A program made the position numbers and the translations under genes. Under the pieces are notes generated by a model. It did no database searches. It was given only the letters and a program-made list of their open reading frames with translations, and was not told the DNA's origin. Positions 51,698-62,018 of a DNA stretch of 64,000 nucleotides are shown here, in pieces. Position 1 is the stretch's first letter, and every line of letters starts with the position of its first letter. Origin of the DNA: JAUXFK01 sp034189035 (GTDB taxonomy: Bacteria > Desulfobacterota > UBA8473); the NCBI GenBank assembly GCA_034189035.1, contig JAXHVA010000005.1:1-64000 (forward strand), in the 5' to 3' direction.

Positions 51698-53731
51698 CTA
51701 ATTCATAGGGTTTTTATCGATTTTTGGGTAAGAAAATAGAGAAAAATCATCCTTTATCAACCATTTTTCGTAAACAGATGGCTTTAACTCTTTGATAAAC
51801 CTCGAAGGACGTAAAAGCCTTCTGGATTGCTTGCTATAGTAATCCAATGTTGGATAACAGATGTAAAGGTCATCTCTGGCTCTAGTTGTTGCAACATAGA
51901 AGAGTCTTCTTTCCTCTTCCTCCCCTTCATGATCTTCCAGACTCCTTGAACTTGGAAATCTTCCATCTACACACCAGATAAGAAAAACAACCTTCCATTC
52001 TAGCCCCTTTGCCTGATGGATGGAGCTTAAAATTATTCTTTCCCGGTTATCCTTATTTATAGTAATCTGCTCGGTTGATAAGTCAGTTAATAAGGCCATT
52101 TCACTAAGAAAGGCCCCTGTTGAATTGTATCGGGAAGAAAAGTGGCTTAATTGAGTAATATCCTCTATTCTCGATTCAAAGTTTGGGTAATTATCCTGAA
52201 GGTAGTCTATATAAACGGCCTCCATGATAATACGAATCATCTCATCAGGATGGTACTTTATAGGTGGGTCTTTAATCTCACTTAAGATTTCTCTGAATTT
52301 ATTCAGGCTAGATGATGCTCTATTTGAGATCAAATGAAGTAGGTCTTTTGAATCAATAGCTTTTAATGGCTCATTGCGGATGGAGAGGAACTTCCATATC
52401 TTTCCTGCGGTAACATTACCAATCCCCGAAAAGAGTTTTAGCAACCTTTTCCAGGAAAGTTCATCAAATGGATTTACGATAATCCGTAAAAACCCAATGA
52501 TGTCCTTTATATGAGCCTGTTCAAAGAACCTTAATCCGGATCTTATCTCAAAGGGAATTCCTCTTCTCGTCAGTTCCATCTGTAGTTCCATAGAGTGATA
52601 GTGGGCTCTATATAAAACCGATATGTCGTTTAAAAAGATATCCTCCTCATCTTTTAATTCAATAATTCGTTGGGCGACGAAATTAGCCTGTTCTATAACA
52701 TCACCAAGAGAAACAAGAGCAGGTCTTGTCCCACTTTTTCGTATAGCCTTTAGTTTCTTTCGAAATTGCTTTTGGTTGTAGTCTATACTACAGTTTGCTA
52801 AATAGAGTATTTCAGGTGTACTCCGATAGTTTGTCTCCAGTTTGAATACCTTAGTATCTGGATATCGCTTTGGAAATTCGATTATATTTTCAAAGTTTGC
52901 ACCTCTAAAGGAGTATATACTTTGAGAATCATCTCCTACAACCATAACATTTCGGTATAAAGATGCGAGTATGTCGATAATATCCGACTGAATTTTATTG
53001 GTGTCTTGATATTCATCAACCAGGATATAGTGAAATCTTTTACAATAGGCTTTTCTTATCTCTGGATGCTGCTCTAATAAATACTTCCAATAGAAAAGCA
53101 GATCGTCAAAGTCCATCAGGTTCAGTCTTTTCTTGTGAAAACTGTACTGTTTTGCGATCATTATTAAATCAAATATATAATTTTTTAAATGAGGGTATCT
53201 ATTGAGTATAATCTCTTCTAATGTTTTATTTGCATTCACTGACAGGCTGATAATATCCATTAAGAGATCACCCGCCGGTAACCTACTCTCTTTCTTGTTC
53301 AGGCCCTTCTCTGCTATACAAGTGTTTAGTAATTCTTTAGCGTCCTCTCGATCGAGTATAGTATAGTTATTTTCGTATCCTATGACCTTTGCATGAGCAC
53401 GCAATACTAGATTACCTATATGATGGAAAGTCCCCCCCCATAACCTGTTTATATTCATATTGATCAGAGATCCGACCCTTCGAAGCATCTCTTTCGCTGC
53501 CTTATTTGTGAATGTGACCAATAAAACCCTGGAGGGTTCTATTCCATCTTCTAGAAGGCGAGCGACTCTATACGTAACAGTCCTAGTCTTACCGCTTCCG
53601 GCACCTGCAATGACAAGGAAGGGCCCTTCTTTTGCAAATACAACCTCCAATTGCTCCGTGTTCAAATCATTCTCATAGTCTATAGATGACCTATAGTGAG
53701 CAAGATTGGATTTTAATCTATATTCTCTCAT
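51698..53731 (-). CDS. UvrD/PcrA/Rep-type superfamily 1 DNA helicase
   Basis: A 677-aa 3'-5' helicase. Motif I is GAGSGKT (43-49), motif II is DEYQDT (239-244), then GDDSQSIYSFRGA, ETNYRSTPEILYL and SSIHQAKGLEWKVVFL. Length and motif spacing fit PcrA/Rep/UvrD; the C-terminal RNA polymerase-binding tail of PcrA is not obvious. It acts in nucleotide excision or mismatch repair and in replication restart. Its gene is 26 bp downstream of mutS on the same strand, in line with coupled mismatch repair. Confidence 0.92.
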   Translation of the reverse strand: MREYRLKSNLAHYRSSIDYENDLNTEQLEVVFAKEGPFLVIAGAGSGKTRTVTYRVARLLEDGIEPSRVLLVTFTNKAAKEMLRRVGSLINMNINRLWGGTFHHIGNLVLRAHAKVIGYENNYTILDREDAKELLNTCIAEKGLNKKESRLPAGDLLMDIISLSVNANKTLEEIILNRYPHLKNYIFDLIMIAKQYSFHKKRLNLMDFDDLLFYWKYLLEQHPEIRKAYCKRFHYILVDEYQDTNKIQSDIIDILASLYRNVMVVGDDSQSIYSFRGANFENIIEFPKRYPDTKVFKLETNYRSTPEILYLANCSIDYNQKQFRKKLKAIRKSGTRPALVSLGDVIEQANFVAQRIIELKDEEDIFLNDISVLYRAHYHSMELQMELTRRGIPFEIRSGLRFFEQAHIKDIIGFLRIIVNPFDELSWKRLLKLFSGIGNVTAGKIWKFLSIRNEPLKAIDSKDLLHLISNRASSSLNKFREILSEIKDPPIKYHPDEMIRIIMEAVYIDYLQDNYPNFESRIEDITQLSHFSSRYNSTGAFLSEMALLTDLSTEQITINKDNRERIILSSIHQAKGLEWKVVFLIWCVDGRFPSSRSLEDHEGEEEERRLFYVATTRARDDLYICYPTLDYYSKQSRRLLRPSRFIKELKPSVYEKWLIKDDFSLFSYPKIDKNPMN

Positions 53732-53757
53732 GTTTTCGTAAAAACTTCTATAAATAT

Positions 53758-56385
53758 TTATTTGTCTCTATCGGCCATTTCTTTTAATTCATTGAGTTTA
53801 TTCAATGCCTCTAAAGGCGTTATACTAGAGATGTCCAACCTTTTCAATTCTTCGTAAAGATAACCTGTGTTCGTATTGAAGAGGCTTAGTTGATAATTTT
53901 CTGCCTTCTGGCTTTTATATCTCGATAGGGCTAATTTAGGCATTCCTAACTCGTTTAATTCTCCCCTTTCAAGGTTTAAAAGAATTTCCTTGGCACGATT
54001 GATAATATCTGTTGGCAACCCAGCCAACCTTGCAACTTGGATACCATAACTCCGATTTGTCCCACCTTGTATCAGCTTTCTCAAAAAAATGATTCGATCA
54101 TTCCATTCTTTTACAGCTATATTATAGTTTTTTACCCTATCCTTTGTCAAAGCCAACTCTGTGAGTTCATGATAATGGGTAGCAAAAAGGGTCTTTGCCT
54201 GGAGTTCCTCTTTGTCATGGATATATTCAGCTACTGCCCATGCGATACTTACACCATCAAAAGTACTTGTACCCCTCCCAATCTCATCCATGATGATGAG
54301 ACTTTTGTTTGATGCGTTTCTCAGTATATTTGCCGTTTCGTTCATCTCAACCATGAAAGTGCTTTCCCCCTTAGCTAAGTTGTCTGATGCGCCAACACGG
54401 GTAAATATCCTGTCAACCAGACCAATAGTAGCCTCTTTTGCAGGGACAAAGCTTCCTATTTGGGCCATGAGAACAATAAGGGCAACCTGTCTCATTATAG
54501 TAGATTTCCCGGACATATTGGGACCGGTAATGATTATTAACTGATTCTCATGTGTGTCAAGTGTTATGTCATTAGGGACAAATCTCTCCCCCAGATTCAT
54601 CTGTTCAATTACCGGATGCCTTCCGTCTATGATAACAATCCTGTCTTCTTCATTTATCGAGGGTTTGACGTAATTGAATCTATCAGCAACCTCAGCAAGA
54701 CAAAGCAATGTGTCAAGCTCGGCCAGTAAAGAAGATGTGAGTTGTATTCGTTGGGTTTGCTTTTCGATTTGTTCTCGAACTTGATTGAACAACTGAAATT
54801 CCAATTCAATTTGTTTCTCTTTGGCTTCTAATACTGTGGATTCATACTCTTTTAATTCATGAGTAAAATACCTCTCCGCATTGACTAATGTCTGTTTTCT
54901 CATATAGTCTTTGGGCACTTTGTTTAAATTTGCTTTCGTAACCTCAATATAATACCCAAAAACCTTGTTAAAGCCGACCTTTAGGGAATTGATTCGAGTC
55001 TTTTTTCTCTCTTTGGCCTCAAGGGTTGCAATCCAACTCCTTCCTCCCTTTCCGATCTCTCTCAACTGATCGAGAGTCTCATCGTAACCCTCTTTGATCA
55101 AGCCCCCCTCACGAATAGTATACGGGGGATCTTCAGCTATAGAGCTCTCTATTATTTTGTATATGTCAGTTAGATCATCGAGCCTCAAAAATATCTTTTC
55201 ACAGAGTTTTGAAGACAATCCTTTAAGGATCCCTTTAATTTCTGGGAGTATCTTCACAGATAACTTTAATTGGATCAAATCCTTGGCATTAATCGTTGCC
55301 AGAGATATTCTACTATTAATCCTCTCTAAATCTCGTATCTCTTTTAATACTCCTCTAAGGTCTTTCCGAACTATTTTCTCATCTTTAAGCTCTTCAACAG
55401 AATCAATCCTTTCCCTTATTTTATAGATACTTAGAATTGGATAATTCAACCAGTTTCTTATTTTTCTACTTCCCATGGCTGTAGATGTATCATCGAGGAT
55501 TTGTATCAGAGAGCCTTTTTTAGAATTCTCTTTCATGGTAGAAAAGATTTCCAGGTTTCTCTTGGTAGGCTCATCTAGAACCATATAGTCATGAACCTGA
55601 TAGAGTATGAGATGATTGATATGATTGAGTTCTGCCTTTTGAGTGACCTTGATGTAATGGACTATACCACCTGAAGCCTTAATGGCTTCTTTCATGTCAT
55701 CAGGGTTGAGGCCTTCGAGAAGCTCTATTTTGATCTGTTTGGATATTGACTTGAGGTTTTTTTCGTATTCAAATATTCCATTATCAATGTATGTTAAAAT
55801 GTATCTATCGTTTGACTGAAGAAGTTCAAGAAAAGTCTCATTAGTGCTAAGAGATTTCGGAGCAAGTATTTCTTTTGGGGCTATCCGCGCTGTTTCTTCA
55901 ATCAGAACATCATCTTCTACAATCTCTGTAGCCTTAAACTCTCCTGTAGAGAGATCCACAAAGGCAATACCCCATTTCTCTTTATTAGATGAAATACTCA
56001 TCAAAAAATTGTTTTCTGAATCTTCAATAGCATCTGTATCTACTACCAGCCCGGGGGTAATAACTCTGACCACTTCCCTTTTAACAATCCCAATCGCTTT
56101 ATTTGGGTCCTCTATCTGTTCGCATATTGCAACTTTATAGCCTTGATCGATCAGCTTTGAGATATAGGCTGAGGCAGAATGATAGGGAAAACCACAAAGA
56201 GGGACGGAATTCTCCTTGTTTTTATCTCGAGACGTGAGTGTAATACCCAGGATATTCGATGCGATCTTTGCATCTTCAAAGAACATTTCATAGAAGTCGC
56301 CCATTCGGAAAAAAAGTATAGCGTCTTTATACGCTTTCTTTATCTCCAAATACTGTCGTATCATAGGTGTAATCTTTGAAATCAT
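53758..56385 (-). CDS. mutS: DNA mismatch repair protein MutS
   Basis: An 875-aa mismatch-recognition ATPase. The mismatch-reading loop FFRMGDFYEMF has the Phe-x-Glu signature. The ATPase has Walker A ITGPNMSGKSTIMRQ and Walker B LIIMDEIGRGTSTFDGVSIA, with TLFATHYHELTEL after it. ATG at 56385 is preferred; the 20-codon longer frame to 56445 has no conserved residues. The last 40 residues look like the C-terminal dimer or tetramer region. mutL is not in the window. Confidence 0.95.
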   Translation of the reverse strand: MISKITPMIRQYLEIKKAYKDAILFFRMGDFYEMFFEDAKIASNILGITLTSRDKNKENSVPLCGFPYHSASAYISKLIDQGYKVAICEQIEDPNKAIGIVKREVVRVITPGLVVDTDAIEDSENNFLMSISSNKEKWGIAFVDLSTGEFKATEIVEDDVLIEETARIAPKEILAPKSLSTNETFLELLQSNDRYILTYIDNGIFEYEKNLKSISKQIKIELLEGLNPDDMKEAIKASGGIVHYIKVTQKAELNHINHLILYQVHDYMVLDEPTKRNLEIFSTMKENSKKGSLIQILDDTSTAMGSRKIRNWLNYPILSIYKIRERIDSVEELKDEKIVRKDLRGVLKEIRDLERINSRISLATINAKDLIQLKLSVKILPEIKGILKGLSSKLCEKIFLRLDDLTDIYKIIESSIAEDPPYTIREGGLIKEGYDETLDQLREIGKGGRSWIATLEAKERKKTRINSLKVGFNKVFGYYIEVTKANLNKVPKDYMRKQTLVNAERYFTHELKEYESTVLEAKEKQIELEFQLFNQVREQIEKQTQRIQLTSSLLAELDTLLCLAEVADRFNYVKPSINEEDRIVIIDGRHPVIEQMNLGERFVPNDITLDTHENQLIIITGPNMSGKSTIMRQVALIVLMAQIGSFVPAKEATIGLVDRIFTRVGASDNLAKGESTFMVEMNETANILRNASNKSLIIMDEIGRGTSTFDGVSIAWAVAEYIHDKEELQAKTLFATHYHELTELALTKDRVKNYNIAVKEWNDRIIFLRKLIQGGTNRSYGIQVARLAGLPTDIINRAKEILLNLERGELNELGMPKLALSRYKSQKAENYQLSLFNTNTGYLYEELKRLDISSITPLEALNKLNELKEMADRDK

Positions 56386-56485
56386 AATCCGATATAATGA
56401 TAAAATTTTGAAATTGACAATAGCGAGCCAGATATCTGTCAACAAATCATTTTGGACAAGAAGAATTACCCTCTATTCTTCTTTC

Positions 56486-56794
56486 TTATCCGTTCTGTCT
56501 TTTGAAATCTGTTATGGGAGTATTCCTTAATGAACTCAATTCGTCTTCCAATTCCAATATAATCTTTTGTTGCCTTTTTATCTCGTGTTTCAGCTTAAAA
56601 CCGCTATAAACACCACCTATACCAGCGATTAGAACACCAATAAGGATTGAAAAAAAGATCAATAAAAAAAGAGGAACTGTCCATGTCTGTTCTATAAAAT
56701 AGTATTCTACTGACACGGATTCCTGATTTTTATAAGCAAATGTTAACCCTATTATAAAAAGGGCAGTTATAAATATCGTCTTGAGCAATTTCAT
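56486..56794 (-). CDS. lapA: LapA-domain (DUF1049) membrane protein
   Basis: A 102-aa inner-membrane protein with two helices, about residues 6-19 and 41-65, and a basic, coiled-coil C-terminus (KHEIKRQQKIILELEDEL). In E. coli LapA works with LapB to control LpxC turnover in LPS synthesis. A LapB-like gene is not adjacent. GGAGG lies upstream of the ATG. Its neighbours are HIT and mutS, a common grouping by strand only. Confidence 0.85.
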   Translation of the reverse strand: MKLLKTIFITALFIIGLTFAYKNQESVSVEYYFIEQTWTVPLFLLIFFSILIGVLIAGIGGVYSGFKLKHEIKRQQKIILELEDELSSLRNTPITDFKRQNG

Positions 56795-56805
56795 GGGATT
56801 CCTCC

Positions 56806-57294
56806 TTAAATCTCTAAATTTCTAAAGAGCACTGACAACTTTTCATATGTCTCGTTCAAGTGCTCAGAGATCATCCTCGTCTCGCACAGTAGTGGCATAA
56901 AATTAACATCCCCAGTCCACCTTGGCACTAGATGAAAATGTAGATGTTCCTCTATTCCTGCTCCTGCAGCCTTACCCTGATTTAATCCAATGTTAAAACC
57001 TTCTGGTTTAAAAGCCTCTTTGAGTAAAATAATAGAGCTCTGTAATAGAATTGAGAGATTACTGACTTCAGAAATATCCAGATCATCTAAAGCGTTTATA
57101 TGTCTGTTGGGTGCTATCAAAAGGTGAGAAAAGGCATATGGGTATTTATTCATCATTACCATAGAGAGTTTTCCACGGTATAATACCAGATTTTCTTTAC
57201 TGTCCTTTATGCCCGGGTTTAAACAGAATATACATGGATCTGATTTATCCCCTAGGATATATTCCATTCTCCACGGGGCCCAAAGACAATTCAT
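56806..57294 (-). CDS. HIT-family nucleotide hydrolase/phosphorylase
   Basis: A 162-aa protein. The HIT motif is HLHFHLVPRW (His-x-His-x-His), and an N-terminal CIFC lies after APWRMEYI, with an upstream WAPWRMEY pattern as in Ap4A phosphorylase/hydrolase-like members. It likely cleaves dinucleoside polyphosphates or nucleoside phosphoramidates. ATG at 57294 is chosen for the GGGAGGT directly upstream; the longer frame would begin inside that site. It is one base after the YfcE stop. Confidence 0.9.
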   Translation of the reverse strand: MNCLWAPWRMEYILGDKSDPCIFCLNPGIKDSKENLVLYRGKLSMVMMNKYPYAFSHLLIAPNRHINALDDLDISEVSNLSILLQSSIILLKEAFKPEGFNIGLNQGKAAGAGIEEHLHFHLVPRWTGDVNFMPLLCETRMISEHLNETYEKLSVLFRNLEI

Positions 57295-57295
57295 A

Positions 57296-57793
57296 TTACC
57301 TCCCAATGATTGATTGCCGCACCTTAATAATTCTTCCTTTTATTTTGTCGTTCAAATCCAGTATGCCAACCGATACTCCCAGATCAAACCATCTGTTCTT
57401 TAGCGACCCCGGATTAAAGAAGAGGATCTCATCTATAAAACGATTTGTAGGACAGTGAGTATGCCCAAACACGATGCAATCTACCTCTTCGAATTCCTTT
57501 CTAACCTTTCTTTCCATACCTATCGGCTGTCCCCATCCATGGATCAATCCAATTTCAAATCGACCAGCTCGTATCACTCTTTTTGGAGGCAATTTTTTTT
57601 TTATTTCAGGCGAATCCATATTCCCATGCACAGCCTGTAAATCCATTCCATTGAAAGCCTTAAGGACTTCTATTCGAACGATATCACCGGCATGGAGTAT
57701 CATATTCGCATCTTTGAAATATGTCTTGATTATCCTTCCTAACTCTTCTGAAGGCGTTGTTAAATGAGTATCTGAAATAACACCGATCTTCAT
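57296..57793 (-). CDS. YfcE/MJ0936-type metallophosphodiesterase
   Basis: A 165-aa calcineurin-like phosphoesterase. Metal motifs are SDTHL, HAGDIVR, HGNMDS, LIHGWG and GHTH, in order. Related proteins hydrolyse phosphodiesters, often cyclic nucleotides or 2',3'-type ends. The family size (about 165-185 aa) matches. It lies between UPF0280 and HIT genes on one strand. The natural substrate is unknown. Confidence 0.9.
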   Translation of the reverse strand: MKIGVISDTHLTTPSEELGRIIKTYFKDANMILHAGDIVRIEVLKAFNGMDLQAVHGNMDSPEIKKKLPPKRVIRAGRFEIGLIHGWGQPIGMERKVRKEFEEVDCIVFGHTHCPTNRFIDEILFFNPGSLKNRWFDLGVSVGILDLNDKIKGRIIKVRQSIIGR

Positions 57794-57821
57794 TTGTATC
57801 TCTCATTAAAATCTTGACTGC

Positions 57822-58544
57822 TCATAGATGAAACAGCTTCACATCTCCCCAAACCGCCATCTTTTTTCCTACTATAATTACAAGGCCCTTTATCCCTTCG
57901 GTTCTACGGGCGAGTTCCAACCCTTTGTCAAAGTCACCTGCATCATGAATAATATTCCCGATCGATGTAGCGGCAGCATCTGCCAAAGGGGCAGATCTCG
58001 ATATCACGGTAACAGCATCCGCTCTTCCAAAACTCAAAGAATGCCCTACTGTGCCCGATGAAGTAGATACACCCAACGGCGTATCCGCAGGATCGATCTT
58101 TATGCCCACTTTGTCGCTTAAAGGAGATACCCCGGCATGTATCCCGATCCTTGCCTCTTTGGAAACCTTGAGGAATATGTCTCCCCCGTTCTCGATGATC
58201 ACTTCTTTTGAGTGTTTCAGCAAATCTCTACCGACAGACTCTGAGAGGCCGCCTGCCACTGCTGCCATTGGCCCAACTCCGGTTAAGCGGGAAACTTCTA
58301 TCATGGTCTTTACTATTTTTGGGGCAAATGGATCCATCTGTATTGGCACCAGAATACCTTGGAATTCCGGAGTTTTCCTAATATATTCCTCGATTTGATA
58401 TCTATACCTCAATACGATCTCTCTTGTTTCCTCCCGTAAGTCCTTGTATGCCCGAATATATAAATCTGTTTCCTTAACAGAGACTTGGAAAGAGGTAAAG
58501 TTATTTTTGTCTACTAAATTTCTATATCTTCTTTCCTGATACAT
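57822..58544 (-). CDS. UPF0280 family protein (ApbE-like fold)
   Basis: A 240-aa UPF0280 protein: VGPMAAVAGGLSESVGRDLL, IIENGGDIFLKVSKEARIGI and SSGTVGHSLSFGRADAVTVI are the family's conserved parts. The family is found in methanogens and in Desulfobacterota-like bacteria, and is thought to be related to ApbE flavin transferases or to thiamine-type metabolism. No flavin-transfer target is evident. It is three bases downstream of dnaE and is likely expressed with it. Function unknown. Confidence 0.85.
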   Translation of the reverse strand: MYQERRYRNLVDKNNFTSFQVSVKETDLYIRAYKDLREETREIVLRYRYQIEEYIRKTPEFQGILVPIQMDPFAPKIVKTMIEVSRLTGVGPMAAVAGGLSESVGRDLLKHSKEVIIENGGDIFLKVSKEARIGIHAGVSPLSDKVGIKIDPADTPLGVSTSSGTVGHSLSFGRADAVTVISRSAPLADAAATSIGNIIHDAGDFDKGLELARRTEGIKGLVIIVGKKMAVWGDVKLFHL

Positions 58545-58547
58545 ACA

Positions 58548-61500
58548 TTAGCTTTGAAAAGTCGTAACAGAATAGCCAAACAAGTTTTCTACCTCATCTC
58601 GAAGTAAATCCGATGCATTCAATTGAAAATCATCTCCCAATGCGATAATCGTCTCACTCTCATTTGGAATAACCAAGTGGAGAAAAGCCTTACAATTTCC
58701 CGGGTGATTCAACAAGATGTCCTTTAGTTTTTCTATATATTCTTTGGTTAATGAAGGGATATTTAAACGAAAGTGAATATCAACGATCAACCTTTCCTTT
58801 GCTCTTGATAGGGGAATTAACTCTTTCGCCATTATCTTCGCGTTCTCTTCTTCTTTATTGAGAGACCCTATAACCAAAACCGGTTCATCACCCTCTAAGA
58901 CTGAGGAGACATCTTTATAGGTATCAGGAAATACGATCATTTCAACAAAACCCTTCAGGTCTTCTAGGATAACGCGCGCCATACGATCTCCTTTGCGGGT
59001 AATAATAGGCTTAATTGAGTTGATTACGCCTCCAAGCTTTACTTCAGTCCCATGGTCCAATTTCTGAACATCCATTGTATTCGTGTTAGAGTATCTATTG
59101 AGTTCCTCTTCATATCGGTTTAGTGGATGACCTGAAATATAAAAACCGAGAGACTCCTTTTCATAGGTTAAAAGTTGCTTTTCAGGCCACTCTTCAATAT
59201 CCGGAAACCTCGAATCCACATCAACCTGACAGGTTTCCTTGAACATATCAAACATATTTATTTGACCATTTACCCTATCTCTCTGGATTGCCCCTGCAGC
59301 ATCTATGGCATCATCAAGTGCTGTTACTAATTTTGAGCGATACACACCCATGTAATCGAATGCTCCGCACTTGATGAGGCTCTCTGTGACTCTCCTATTC
59401 ACCTTCCTGAGATCTACTCGCTCACAGAAATCAAAGATTGAACCAAACTTCCCATCTTTCTTTCTGGCTGAGATAATTGATTCTATGGCTTGATCTCCTA
59501 CATTTTTAACTCCTCCCAGTCCAAACCGAATCTTATCGTCAATAACTGTAAAATCCCTTAAACTCTCATTGATGTCCGGCGGGAGGATCGAGATATCTTT
59601 ATCTCTACACTCGCTTATATATCTTATAAGTTTTTCGCTATTGTCTTTTTCACTGGTCAAAAGGCCCGCTGCAAATTCAAGAGGATAATGAGCTTTGAGA
59701 TATGCGGTCTGGTATGCTATGATAGCGTAAGCTGCGCTGTGGGATCTATTAAAGCCGTATTTGGCAAACATGGCCATTAAATCGAAGATCTTCTCAGCCT
59801 TTTCTTTATTTATCATGTTTTTTTTCGCACCAGTCAGAAACTTTTCTCTTTGTTCGGCCATTTCATGCTGTTTCTTCTTCCCCATAGCCCTGCGAAGTAA
59901 ATCAGCATCTGCTAAGCTAAAATCGGCAAGGGTACTTGCTATCATCATAACCTGTTCCTGATAAACGATCACTCCATATGTATCTTTTAATATCTCTTCT
60001 AGTTGAGGAACCTCATATTTTACAGGTATGATTCGCTGTCTTCTCTTTATAAAGTCATCTACCATTCCGCTTCCTAGAGGGCCTGGGCGATAAAGGGCGA
60101 TCAGGCTAATGACATCTTCAATATTCTCTGGTTTGAGTTTCACTAAAAGTTCTTTCATGCCGGAACCTTCCAGTTGGAAGACCCCTGAAGTATCTCCAGC
60201 TCCCAGCAGTCTATAGGTCAATTCATCATTCAGATGCAACTGACTTAGATCGATCTTCTTCTCTTGTCCCTTGTTGATAAGACTCAATATGTCTTCAATC
60301 AAGGTCAGTGTCTTTAGCCCTAGAAAATCGAACTTGATCAACCCTGTCTTCTCGACCTCTTTCATGGCAAATTGTGTGACAACCTCATCATTCTTCCCTT
60401 TATACAAAGGGAGATGTTCTTGAAGAGGCCGGTTAGATATGACAACCCCCGCTGCATGGGTTGCTGCATGTCTCGGAAGTCCCTCCAGGGATTTGGCCAG
60501 GGAGATTAAGCTCCGTAAGTTCTCATCCTTTTGTTCAACCTCTTTGAGTCTGGGTTCCTGTTCCAGTGCATCTTTCAGCAAGATATTTGGAATATCAGGG
60601 ATGAGTTTGGCTATCCTGTCAACATCTTTATAGGGGATGTCGAGGACTCTCCCTACATCCCTTATTACACCTCTTGCCTGCATCTTTCCGAATGTAATGA
60701 TCTGGGCAACATTTTCCTTGCCGTATTTTTTGGTGACATATTCTATTATTTCATCCCTGCCGTCCATACAGAAATCTATGTCGATATCAGGCATACTTAT
60801 CCGACCTGGATTGAGAAACCTTTCAAAGAGCAAATCATATAAAATCGGATCTATATCTGTAATCCTTAAAGAATAAGCTACCAGACTTCCTGCAGCAGAC
60901 CCACGACCCGGTCCAACAGGAATATTCCTGTTTTTAGCATAATTTACAAAGTCATAGACGATCAAGAAGTAGCCAGAAAATCCCATGGACTTTATAATCT
61001 CTAACTCTTTTTTGAGCCTTTTCATGTATATCTCTGATTTTGAAGATATATCCCCTTCCCTGCTTTTGATCAACTTCAACCTTTCCTCTAATCCAGCTTT
61101 TGCCAGTCCTTCAAGGTAGCTGTCCAGGGTTTCTCCTCGCGGAACATCAAAATCGGGCATATGAAACTCGCCGAATTTCAGATTTACATTACAGCGTTCA
61201 GCAATCTCAATAGTATTCTTCAATGCATTGGGGTATAATGAAAAGGCATCTTTCATCTCCTTCGGAGATTTAAAATAAAACTCATCTGTAGCAAACCTCA
61301 TTCGATTGAGATCCCCAAGGGTCTTCCCTGTCTGTATGCATAAGAGTACCTCATGGGCCTTTGAATCTTCTCGTTTTAAATAATGGCAGTCATTGGTAGC
61401 CACTAAGGGCAAATCAAGGAGCTTGCCTATCTCAACGATTTCTTGATTGACGGTGTTTTGAACTTCAATCTTGTTGTCTTGGATTTCCAGATAGAAGCTT

Positions 61501-62015
61501 GTGTCATCAAACACCTCTTTGTACTCGCTGGCTACTTTCTTAGCATCTTCCTTCCTGCCAGCCTGTAAAAGATGGGGGATTTCACCGTGAAGACAACCAC
61601 TCAAAGCAATCAGTCCCTCATTATGCTTCCTTAGTAATTCTTTATCTACCCTAGGACGGTAGTAAAACCCTTCAAGATAGGCAGCACTTGCCAGTTTCAA
61701 TAAGTTTTTATACCCTCTATTATTCTTTGCCAATAGGGTCAGATGATAGGATGCATCAGAGATGCCCTGCGACTTCTTATCAAATCTGCTGCCTGGTGCT
61801 ACATAGACCTCACAGCCGATGATTGGCTTGATATCATTTTCATTGGCCTTATTATAAAACTCTATGGTCCCGAACATATTACCGTGGTCGGTCATGGCAA
61901 TGGCCGGCATCTTGTACTGTCTGGCCAAGGCAAAGAGATCATTCATGCGAATTGCCCCATCGAGAAGGCTGTATTTCGTATGGAGGTGAAGATGGACAAA
62001 GTCCGAATATTGCAT
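58548..62015 (-). CDS. dnaE: DNA polymerase III alpha subunit (DnaE1)
   Basis: A 1155-aa replicative polymerase. An N-terminal PHP domain opens FVHLHLHTKYSLLDGAI. The polymerase core has GPGRGSAAGSLVAYSLRITD and MPDIDIDFCMDGRDEIIEYV with catalytic Asp residues, then VIVYQEQVMMIASTLADFSL. The tau-binding and OB-fold end is present (VKLGGVINSIKPIITRKGDR). It is the DnaE1 type by length and by the absence of a proofreading exonuclease insert, so a separate DnaQ is expected elsewhere. It is three bases from guaA. Confidence 0.95.
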   Translation of the reverse strand: MQYSDFVHLHLHTKYSLLDGAIRMNDLFALARQYKMPAIAMTDHGNMFGTIEFYNKANENDIKPIIGCEVYVAPGSRFDKKSQGISDASYHLTLLAKNNRGYKNLLKLASAAYLEGFYYRPRVDKELLRKHNEGLIALSGCLHGEIPHLLQAGRKEDAKKVASEYKEVFDDTSFYLEIQDNKIEVQNTVNQEIVEIGKLLDLPLVATNDCHYLKREDSKAHEVLLCIQTGKTLGDLNRMRFATDEFYFKSPKEMKDAFSLYPNALKNTIEIAERCNVNLKFGEFHMPDFDVPRGETLDSYLEGLAKAGLEERLKLIKSREGDISSKSEIYMKRLKKELEIIKSMGFSGYFLIVYDFVNYAKNRNIPVGPGRGSAAGSLVAYSLRITDIDPILYDLLFERFLNPGRISMPDIDIDFCMDGRDEIIEYVTKKYGKENVAQIITFGKMQARGVIRDVGRVLDIPYKDVDRIAKLIPDIPNILLKDALEQEPRLKEVEQKDENLRSLISLAKSLEGLPRHAATHAAGVVISNRPLQEHLPLYKGKNDEVVTQFAMKEVEKTGLIKFDFLGLKTLTLIEDILSLINKGQEKKIDLSQLHLNDELTYRLLGAGDTSGVFQLEGSGMKELLVKLKPENIEDVISLIALYRPGPLGSGMVDDFIKRRQRIIPVKYEVPQLEEILKDTYGVIVYQEQVMMIASTLADFSLADADLLRRAMGKKKQHEMAEQREKFLTGAKKNMINKEKAEKIFDLMAMFAKYGFNRSHSAAYAIIAYQTAYLKAHYPLEFAAGLLTSEKDNSEKLIRYISECRDKDISILPPDINESLRDFTVIDDKIRFGLGGVKNVGDQAIESIISARKKDGKFGSIFDFCERVDLRKVNRRVTESLIKCGAFDYMGVYRSKLVTALDDAIDAAGAIQRDRVNGQINMFDMFKETCQVDVDSRFPDIEEWPEKQLLTYEKESLGFYISGHPLNRYEEELNRYSNTNTMDVQKLDHGTEVKLGGVINSIKPIITRKGDRMARVILEDLKGFVEMIVFPDTYKDVSSVLEGDEPVLVIGSLNKEEENAKIMAKELIPLSRAKERLIVDIHFRLNIPSLTKEYIEKLKDILLNHPGNCKAFLHLVIPNESETIIALGDDFQLNASDLLRDEVENLFGYSVTTFQS

Positions 62016-62018
62016 TAT